From: an uncultured Oscillospiraceae bacterium
Lineage (GTDB): Bacteria; Bacillota; Clostridia; Oscillospirales; Acutalibacteraceae
NCBI GenBank assembly: GCA_900554775.1
Contig: USIK01000051.1
Coordinates: 1-5,659 of the forward strand
Length of the DNA: 5,659 nucleotides
Direction of reading: 5' to 3'
This document shows positions 1 through 4,860 of the stretch, one piece after another. Each line of letters opens with the position of its first letter. Within the stretch, counting starts at the first letter, position 1. The translations under genes and the position numbers were made by a program. Below the pieces are notes generated by a model. That model was not told the origin of the DNA. It saw only the letters and a list, made by a program, of their open reading frames with translations, and searched no databases.

Positions 1-482
1 AGCACATCATCCACAATAAGCTATATCAAGGAATCTTTGGGTAATTATAATTTTTTAAATTCAACCGATTTCAAAGACTATATTTCTTTTAATAAATATA
101 GTATAAACTTTGAAGCTTCGAAAATTATTATCGAAAGAAACGGAATAATATCTGTTTTATTAGTGCATTCAGATGGTTTTAAATAAGAAATTTATTTCAG
201 TATTCCTGAACTAAGTTTAAGCCACACCGGTCAGGCAGCTTCAGAATTTCCATGGGAATAAGATCTTTCAATTTAAATGTTACAAAAGCCCTTCTTAAAC
301 CCTCGATTAGTGAAAATGACCTTTATGGATGCTTAATTGTACCCGAATAAACAAGCTCTATAACTGAAAAATCCTTTGAAAATATCAGCCATATGGATCT
401 AATTTGCATTCCAAAACACGTAGAGCTAAACCTTTATTCACTTTACCACTGCCCTGAAAATACAAAGATTGTAATTCAATAA
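1..482 (+). pseudogene. Decayed C-terminal part of a BspA-like leucine-rich-repeat (LRR_5) protein
   Basis: Frame 1 is open from the window edge to a TAA at 184-186 and still reads as protein beyond it (EIYFSIPELSLSHTG). The repeat pattern then continues in frame 3 from about 228 to a TAA at 480-482, with one more in-frame TAA at 348-350. Frame 3 gives successive LRR_5-like units: SGSFRISMGIRSFNL, SISENDLYGCLIVPE, SITEKSFENISHMDLICIPK and LNLYSLYHCPENTKIVIQ. They follow the family pattern 'sIg..aF.gC..L..i.iP..v' at about 18-23 residue spacing. The frame change at about 211-235 fits loss of one base. The final stop lies 13 bases before a strong terminator hairpin, as expected for the true 3' end of a former gene. 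Intact relatives are usually secreted or surface repeat proteins. Residues 1-61 (frame 1) have no repeat I recognise and could be an upstream domain or a separate gene fragment. The 5' end is outside the window. Confidence 0.72.
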
Positions 483-495
483 AAACAAAAAAATT

Positions 496-524
496 ACTAC
501 CGAACTAAAAATTCGGTAGTTTTT
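496..524. terminator. Bidirectional intrinsic terminator
   Basis: A perfect 9-bp stem (ACTACCGAA at 496-504 with TTCGGTAGT at 512-520) closes a 7-base loop. On the plus strand it runs into a T-run (520-524). Read on the minus strand, the hairpin is followed by AA and then a long T-run (complement of 481-493). It lies 13 bases after the stop of the plus-strand LRR pseudogene and 10 bases after the stop of the minus-strand ftsL-like gene. It can therefore end transcription from both sides. Confidence 0.85.
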
Positions 525-534
525 AATATGTACA

Positions 535-924
535 TTAACTTATTTGGGCTTTATCCCCTGATGATATTGTAACTGTTTCAACAAATTGGCTTGTTTGGTC
601 GTCTGACATTGATTTTGGAGCAGTTACTTCGTTTAATTTCATCTCAAGTTGCTTATTTCTGCTTTTAAATTCTTCAAGCTCTGCGGATTTGTTTGAAATA
701 ATTGAGTTGTATTCAACCAATTTGGCTTGTCCAAACAAAAATCCACTAATAACAGTTGCAGAAGTTAAAAGTAAAGACAAACACTTTCCATAAAACTTAA
801 GCTTTTCAAATTGCTTATTTTTTCTTCTTGTTTCTACGCTTGGGAGCTCAAAAACCTGAGCTTTTCTAGCCCTTTTTTGTTCTTCGAACACACTAAAGTC
901 GTAAACTGCATTGTTATTGTACAC
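535..924 (-). CDS. ftsL: FtsL/DivIC-like cell-division protein
   Basis: This is a 129-residue single-pass membrane protein. It has a basic cytoplasmic N-terminus (residues 1-43, including KRARK and RRKNK), a hydrophobic segment at about 45-65, and a charged, heptad-like coiled-coil stretch at about 66-100. The C-terminal tail is short and polar and ends SSGDKAQIS. Size, topology and position directly after rsmH match FtsL/DivIC-type proteins, which pair through their coiled coils and help recruit septal peptidoglycan synthases. Primary sequence in this family is weakly conserved, so the call rests on architecture and context. The usual 'A...LGM..P' stretch after the coiled coil is not recognisable, so the symbol is tentative. 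The start is GTG at 922-924, immediately after an in-frame TAG, with GGAGGG at 935-940. The gap to rsmH is 26 bases. The gene is last in its unit, with no ftsI/spoVD or mraY after it. Confidence 0.72.
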   Translation of the reverse strand: MYNNNAVYDFSVFEEQKRARKAQVFELPSVETRRKNKQFEKLKFYGKCLSLLLTSATVISGFLFGQAKLVEYNSIISNKSAELEEFKSRNKQLEMKLNEVTAPKSMSDDQTSQFVETVTISSGDKAQIS

Positions 925-934
925 CTAAACCCGT

Positions 935-940
935 CCCTCC
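935..940 (-). promoter_or_regulatory. Ribosome binding site of the ftsL-like gene
   Basis: GGAGGG on the minus strand lies 10 bases before GTG (922-924). An in-frame TAG touches the GTG on its upstream side, so no longer start is possible. The spacing is slightly long but acceptable. Confidence 0.6.
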
Positions 941-950
941 AAATCACTTT

Positions 951-1880
951 TTAAATCTTTCTGCAAACTCGCAGTTTCGCACTGCGGCTCCTGAAATTTA
1001 CGTCTACCTCTTCATCCGACGGAATAATCGGTTTTTTAGTTAAAACCTTGACCTCTGGCTTCTTCCCACAAACACAAACCGGGAAATCTGAAGGGCAAGT
1101 GCAGCCTTTGGCCCAACCGTTCATTTTTTGTTTAACTATTCTATCTTCCAATGAATGAAAGGTTATAATCGCCATAATCCCGTCTTTTTCAAGAAGTTTC
1201 AAAGATTCATCCAATCCAACTTCAAGATTTTTCAATTCATTATTTACATAAATTCTAATCGCTTGAAAGGTTTTTCTTGCAGGGTGACCGGAATCTCTCT
1301 TAGCTGAAAAAGGAACCGACTCTTTAACTAATTCTGCAAGCTCTTTTGTGGTTTTAATCAAGCTTTTCTCTCTTTTTTTAACTATCGCTCTTGCAATCTT
1401 AGGAGCAAACCTTTCTTCGCCATACATGCTTATAATATTCCTAATCTCTTCATAGCTCATGAAATTAACAACATCATAAGCAGATTTGCCTTCTTTGCTC
1501 ATCCTCATGTCAAGCGGTGCATCTTGGTTGTAAGAAAAACCCCTCTCAGCCAAATCCAGCTGATGCGAAGAAACTCCCAAGTCAAGAACCACACCATCGA
1601 TTTTGCTAATACCCAAATTTTTAACAATACTAGATATATCAGAAAAATTCCCGTGAACTATATGTACATTTTCAAAATTTCCAAGGCGTTCTTTGCAAAC
1701 TTCAATAGCATCCGGGTCTCTGTCAATGCAAACAAGCTTACCTTTGCTCGAAAGCCTCTTAGCAATTTGCTTCGAAAGGCCTCCCCCTCCGGCGGTACCA
1801 TCAACATAAACTCCGTCTTCTTTTATTTCTAGTGCCAGAAGCGTTTCTGAAATAAGCACTGTTTTATGATTAAAATCCAA
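951..1880 (-). CDS. rsmH: 16S rRNA (cytosine(1402)-N(4))-methyltransferase RsmH
   Basis: This cytoplasmic SAM-dependent enzyme N4-methylates C1402 (E. coli numbering) in the 16S rRNA P-site region. The 309 residues match the usual family length. Visible motifs in order: the N-terminal His of the 'H.pVLl.E' block (H5); the SAM-binding loop DGTAGGGGLS (27-36); IDRDPDA (52-58); DGVVLDLGVSS (95-105); ERGFSYNQDAPLDMRM (112-127); YGEERFAPKIARAI (153-166); HPARKTFQAIRIYVNNEL (199-216); FHSLEDRIVK (241-250); a Cys-rich stretch with C260, C262, C269 and C271; and the C-terminal SRSAKLRV (298-305). The SAM loop usually reads GGHS, but here the His is Leu (L35). The start is TTG at 1878-1880. A TAA two codons upstream excludes a longer start, and the next candidate (GTG, residue 8) would remove the conserved H5. 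The gene has its own promoter and is followed by the ftsL-like gene. No mraZ precedes it. Confidence 0.96.
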   Translation of the reverse strand: MDFNHKTVLISETLLALEIKEDGVYVDGTAGGGGLSKQIAKRLSSKGKLVCIDRDPDAIEVCKERLGNFENVHIVHGNFSDISSIVKNLGISKIDGVVLDLGVSSHQLDLAERGFSYNQDAPLDMRMSKEGKSAYDVVNFMSYEEIRNIISMYGEERFAPKIARAIVKKREKSLIKTTKELAELVKESVPFSAKRDSGHPARKTFQAIRIYVNNELKNLEVGLDESLKLLEKDGIMAIITFHSLEDRIVKQKMNGWAKGCTCPSDFPVCVCGKKPEVKVLTKKPIIPSDEEVDVNFRSRSAKLRVCRKI

Positions 1881-1887
1881 ATATTAT

Positions 1888-1895
1888 CTTCCTTC
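1888..1895 (-). promoter_or_regulatory. Ribosome binding site of rsmH
   Basis: GAAGGAAG on the minus strand lies 7 bases before the TTG at 1878-1880. A good Shine-Dalgarno match at normal spacing, with an in-frame TAA between it and the start, supports TTG as the real start codon. Confidence 0.7.
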
Positions 1896-1929
1896 ATTAA
1901 GAAAATCTCAAAAATTCGCCACAATTTGT

Positions 1930-1959
1930 ATTATACTACCTATATTTATGTTAATTCAA
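1930..1959 (-). promoter_or_regulatory. Sigma-A type promoter of rsmH-ftsL
   Basis: On the minus strand, TTGAAT (-35, 1954-1959, 4/6 to TTGACA) is followed after 18 bases by a perfect TATAAT (-10, 1930-1935). Transcription would start at about 1922-1924, giving a leader of roughly 43 bases before the rsmH TTG. It lies in the only intergenic gap longer than 30 bases between minus-strand genes. The background is AT-rich, so chance matches are possible, but the exact -10 and correct placement make it convincing. Confidence 0.65.
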
Positions 1960-2034
1960 CCAAAAATTCATGAAACTACAAATTTTCATTGCTATTAATA
2001 AAATATTTTAAAAATTAATAACAAATATGGGAAA

Positions 2035-2601
2035 TTAATACATAATTATTCCGCCTTTAATACCAGGCTTAAAACCACAAGCATTAGCTTCGTCAGTATC
2101 AATATGCATTGCGAGAGCAAATTTTTCGCTAACTCTCACTACAACATCATCAAAAATAAGCGATCTTTCATCACTTTTAACTGAAACTTTAACTATGGTT
2201 CCGTTTGCAATTCCGCTTTTTTCAGAGTCACTCAAAGGCATGTGAATGTGCCTTTTGGCAATAATCACGCCCTCGCTCAAATCAACTTCGCCTTCAGGGC
2301 CAACGAGCTTGCAAGCAGCACTGCCGTCAAGGTGGCCTGACTCACGAATCGGGGCTTTGATTCCAAGTTTTAAAGAATCAGTCGTTGAAATTTCAACCTG
2401 AGTTTTATTCCTGCAAGGACCTAAAATCGCAACGTTTTTAATTTCGAACTTAGGGCCAACAATGGTAACTCTTTCATCGCAAACAAACTGCCCAGGCTGC
2501 GAAAGGTCTCTCACTTTTGCAGGAATCCTGCCGAAAAGAGCTTTAGCATCGCTTTCAGATAAATGAACATGCCTCGCGGAAGCTTCAACCATAACGTTCA
2601 T
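2035..2601 (-). CDS. pduL: PduL-type phosphate acyltransferase (phosphotransacylase)
   Basis: PduL enzymes interconvert acyl-CoA plus phosphate and acyl-phosphate plus CoA (acetyl or propionyl). They are unrelated in sequence to classical Pta and bind two metal ions. The 188 residues show the whole catalytic core: RHVHLS (10-15), LSQPGQF (33-39), GPCRNKTQVEIS (61-72), LGIKAPIRESG (79-89), IAKRHIHM (114-121) and MHIDTDEANACG (165-176). The metal ligands expected from PduL structures are present as H11, H13, E70, H118, H120 and H166, and the conserved catalytic Arg is R64. The protein starts almost directly at the core and lacks the N-terminal encapsulation peptide of microcompartment PduLs, so a cytosolic enzyme is inferred. 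The ATG start (2599-2601) has AGAGGA at 2612-2617, 10 bases upstream. It lies 24 bases after nadK and is last in its unit. No acetate kinase or shell-protein gene is in view. Confidence 0.93.
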   Translation of the reverse strand: MNVMVEASARHVHLSESDAKALFGRIPAKVRDLSQPGQFVCDERVTIVGPKFEIKNVAILGPCRNKTQVEISTTDSLKLGIKAPIRESGHLDGSAACKLVGPEGEVDLSEGVIIAKRHIHMPLSDSEKSGIANGTIVKVSVKSDERSLIFDDVVVRVSEKFALAMHIDTDEANACGFKPGIKGGIIMY

Positions 2602-2625
2602 TAAAAATCCATCCTCTCTAATTTT

Positions 2626-3444
2626 TTAAATTAACTTTTTATTTATTTGCTGGAAAAAACTACTTTCATTTAAATAGATAAACCTTGCTTTCAAACTTGA
2701 TTTTTTAATCTCGACCGTTCCCTCTTCGAAGCTCGAAGCCTGCAAATTTCCGTCTGCAAAAATGCAAACTTCAGAATTTTCTTTGGGCTTAAAATTAATT
2801 TTCAAAGGGCTTTTTGCGTCAATGACCAAACTTCTAACACCGGCACACTGAGGGCAAATCGCCGTAACAACCAGCGTTTCGCGCTCGGGCTCTAAAATAG
2901 GCCCGCCAGCGGAAAAAGAATAAGCCGTGCAGCCCGTTGGAGTGGCTGCAATGATGCCATCTGCCAAGCACTCAAAAGTTTTGCCAAAATTTTCTTTAAA
3001 AACGCTGTAATCCGCCACACGGTAACCCGCACCACGGCTCAAAACAACATCATTCAAGGCCAAAAAACTTTTTCCTTTAAATTTGCACTCCAACATCATG
3101 CGTGAGCTAACTTTAAATTCGCCGTTTAAAACTTTTTTAAGCTTGCTGATTTCAGACCTTTCCACGCACGCAAGGAACCCCAAATATCCAGCATTAACGC
3201 CAAGAACAGGCTTATCGAAAATCGCGGCGGATTTAGCAGTTTCCAAAATTGTTCCGTCGCCGCCAAAGGCCAAAATAATATCGCTGCTTTTTATTAACTG
3301 CTCCAAACTAGAAACAAATTTAACACCGCAAACACTACCAAAATCTTGAAACATTAAAAATTCAGCATCAAGCATTTGGCAAATCTTTTCGATTTCATTT
3401 TTGGGTATTTTATTTTTTTCGTTAAAAACTAAACCTAATTTCAA
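2626..3444 (-). CDS. nadK: NAD kinase (ATP/polyphosphate-dependent)
   Basis: NadK phosphorylates NAD to NADP in the cytoplasm. The 272 residues are typical for the short bacterial form. Visible motifs: GGDGT (61-65, catalytic and phosphate-binding), NAGYLGFL (84-91, the NxGxLGFL element), LNDVVLSRG (130-138), DGIIAATPTGCTAYSFSAGG (162-181, the glycine-rich NAD-binding motif), VTAICPQCAGVRSLV (193-207) and FADGNL (229-234). The glycine-rich motif usually reads STPTGSTAY. Here it reads ATPTGCTAY, a mild change. The start is TTG (3442-3444), with TGA two codons upstream and AGGTG at 3452-3456. It starts 10 bases after the tlyA-family stop. The tlyA-nadK order is common in Firmicutes, where argR and recN often follow. 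Here pduL follows instead. Confidence 0.96.
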   Translation of the reverse strand: MKLGLVFNEKNKIPKNEIEKICQMLDAEFLMFQDFGSVCGVKFVSSLEQLIKSSDIILAFGGDGTILETAKSAAIFDKPVLGVNAGYLGFLACVERSEISKLKKVLNGEFKVSSRMMLECKFKGKSFLALNDVVLSRGAGYRVADYSVFKENFGKTFECLADGIIAATPTGCTAYSFSAGGPILEPERETLVVTAICPQCAGVRSLVIDAKSPLKINFKPKENSEVCIFADGNLQASSFEEGTVEIKKSSLKARFIYLNESSFFQQINKKLI

Positions 3445-3451
3445 GCAAAAT

Positions 3452-3456
3452 CACCT
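3452..3456 (-). promoter_or_regulatory. Ribosome binding site of nadK
   Basis: AGGTG on the minus strand lies 7 bases before TTG (3442-3444) and overlaps the TAG stop of the upstream tlyA-family gene (3455-3457). An in-frame TGA within this site excludes a longer start. The overlap suggests translational coupling. Confidence 0.65.
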
Positions 3457-4279
3457 AAACAGCTTTATTTTTAAAATTCTTGTGCGATAAATCAACCAGC
3501 TTTTTAATGTTCAAATTCGGGTTCATCACCGGACTTTCAGAAACTTTCAAATGTGCAAGATATTCAATATTTCCTTCCGGGCCCTTAACGGGCGAAAAAT
3601 CAAGATTCAAAACGCTAAAACCATTCGAAATGCAAAAACCGCAAACGGAATTAATGACCTTCTCGTGGATTTTAACATCTTTCACAACTCCGCGCTTGCC
3701 AACAGCGCCCCTGCCAGCTTCAAACTGCGGTTTAATAAGGCAAACACCCTCGGCACTTTCAGAAACGAGCCTTTTAACTTCCGGCAAAACCAAGCTAAGC
3801 GAAATAAACGAAACATCCGCCGTGAAGAAGTCTATTTCATGGTTAAGCCGGCTTTTTTCGAGGTTCCTTATGTTAGTTTTTTCAAGGTTTTCAACCTTTT
3901 TATTCCTCCTGAGGCTTTCGTCAAGCTGGCCGGAGCCAACATCAACCGCATAAACAAAAGCCGCCCTATTTTTAAGCAAAACATCGGTAAACCCGCCTGT
4001 CGAAGCGCCTATATCCATGCAGCAAAGGCTCTTCACCGAAATCTTGAAAGAATTAATAGCCTTTTCAAGCTTAAACCCACCGCGGCTAACATAATGAGGT
4101 TTTTTCTCATCAATTTTAATTTTAGCATCTTCATTAAAAAGAGCCGAAGGCTTGCAAACCACAGCGTCATTCACGCAAACGCTGCCTTCTAAAATTAAAT
4201 TTTTCGCTTTTTCTCGGCTTGAGGCAACACCAAGCTTAACGAGCAAAACGTCTAAACGTTCTTTTTTTATTTCCATCAT
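3455..4279 (-). CDS. tlyA: TlyA-family rRNA (cytidine-2'-O)-methyltransferase with S4 domain
   Basis: The family 2'-O-methylates 23S rRNA (C1920), and in some species also 16S rRNA (C1409); it was once misnamed a hemolysin. The 274 residues have an N-terminal S4 RNA-binding domain (about 7-60: RLDVLLVKLGVASSREKAKN, then EGSVCVNDAV) and an FtsJ-type Rossmann methyltransferase. The latter shows SRGGFKLEKA (65-74), the SAM loop DIGASTGGFTDVLL (89-102), AVDVGSGQ (111-118), ADVSFISL (154-161), LIKPQFEAGR (181-190), GVVKD (197-201) and GPEGNIEYL (233-241). The K-D-K-E catalytic tetrad fits K70, D155, K183 and E239, one residue off the M. tuberculosis TlyA positions. The basic N-terminus (EIKKER) hints at the longer dual-target type, but this cannot be settled by eye. 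Two adjacent ATGs (4274-4279) are possible starts. No clear Shine-Dalgarno is seen, and the 4-base gap after pth suggests translational coupling. Confidence 0.94.
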   Translation of the reverse strand: MMEIKKERLDVLLVKLGVASSREKAKNLILEGSVCVNDAVVCKPSALFNEDAKIKIDEKKPHYVSRGGFKLEKAINSFKISVKSLCCMDIGASTGGFTDVLLKNRAAFVYAVDVGSGQLDESLRRNKKVENLEKTNIRNLEKSRLNHEIDFFTADVSFISLSLVLPEVKRLVSESAEGVCLIKPQFEAGRGAVGKRGVVKDVKIHEKVINSVCGFCISNGFSVLNLDFSPVKGPEGNIEYLAHLKVSESPVMNPNLNIKKLVDLSHKNFKNKAV

Positions 4280-4283
4280 GTTT

Positions 4284-4856
4284 TTAATTGTAAGTGCTCA
4301 TGGCGTTTTCGATTTGGCCACTAACGATGAGCTCAGCAATCGAAACAACCTTTTCAAAAGATTCTTCCAGTGTTTTAAGGTCGCTGGATGAAAACTTAGA
4401 AAGAACCCAGTCAGCAAGGTCCCATCCGGGGTTTGGCTTGTTGCCTATGCCAATCTTAACCCTCGGGAACATATCGCTGCCTGAAAGAGCAATTATATTT
4501 TTAACCCCATTTTGCCCGCCGTGAGAACCCTTCTTTTTGATTCTTATTTTGCCCACTTCAAAAGAAATATCATCGAAAATGAGCAAAACTTTTTCAGGTG
4601 GAATTTTATAAAAATTCATAGCGCTTACAACGGCCTCACCGCTAAGGTTCATGTAAGTTTGAGGTTTCAAAAACAAGATTTTTTTGCCTGAAATTTGGCA
4701 ACTTCCTACTTTGGAATTAAACTTTTTCAAATTAAAATCACAGTTAAAATGCTTTGCTAAAAAATCAAGAGCGAGAAACCCGACGTTATGCCGAGTTTTC
4801 TCATACTCTTTTCCTGGGTTCCCAAGCCCAACAATAATGAAATCTATAGCGCTCAA
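4284..4856 (-). CDS. pth: Peptidyl-tRNA hydrolase
   Basis: Pth cleaves the ester bond of peptidyl-tRNAs released prematurely from ribosomes, recycling the tRNA in the cytoplasm. The 190 residues match the family. The N-terminus reads FIIVGLGNPGKEYEKTRHNV (6-25), with N13 and the catalytic H23 (N10 and H20 in E. coli). Next are FLKPQTYMNLSGEAV (62-76, N70 equals N68), LIFDDISFEVG (92-102, D95 equals D93), GSHGGQNGVKNI (110-121, N116 equals N114) and a PRVKIGIG block at about 131-138. The family motif GGHNG reads GGQNG here, so the His equivalent to E. coli H113 is Gln115. The start is TTG (4854-4856), the first possible start after an in-frame TGA, with TGGAG at 4864-4868. Four bases separate it from the prs stop. 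The prs-pth order is common in Firmicutes, where mfd often follows. Here a tlyA-family gene does. Confidence 0.96.
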   Translation of the reverse strand: MSAIDFIIVGLGNPGKEYEKTRHNVGFLALDFLAKHFNCDFNLKKFNSKVGSCQISGKKILFLKPQTYMNLSGEAVVSAMNFYKIPPEKVLLIFDDISFEVGKIRIKKKGSHGGQNGVKNIIALSGSDMFPRVKIGIGNKPNPGWDLADWVLSKFSSSDLKTLEESFEKVVSIAELIVSGQIENAMSTYN

Positions 4857-4860
4857 GTTT

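Noticed and set aside
184..350. Stop-codon recoding (TAA read as an amino acid) to explain the in-frame TAAs in the LRR region
   Set aside because: TAA is used as the normal stop of rsmH, pduL, nadK, pth and prs in this window, and the LRR region also needs a frameshift. Pseudogenisation is simpler.
1524..1832. Plus-strand open frame of 102 codons inside rsmH
   Set aside because: It is antisense to conserved RsmH motifs, with no ribosome binding site or family resemblance seen. It is a shadow.
1964..1989. Small hairpin (ATGAAA/TTTCAT, minus strand) with a short T-run after pduL, as a terminator
   Set aside because: The stem is only 6 bp, with one G-C pair, and lies in very AT-rich DNA just upstream of the rsmH promoter. 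It could weakly end the pduL unit but is not distinguishable from chance.
1993..2020. Inverted repeat TATTAAT/ATTAATA in the pduL-rsmH gap, as a possible operator
   Set aside because: It is made only of A and T in an A/T-rich spacer, so a match of this length is expected by chance. No matching regulator is known here.
3551..4192. Long plus-strand open frame (213 codons) opposite the tlyA-family gene
   Set aside because: It lies wholly antisense to a gene with clear family motifs. Its translation shows no recognisable domain, and it arises from codon bias on the coding strand. The overlapping plus-strand frames at 3480-3953 and 4152-4391 are rejected for the same reason.
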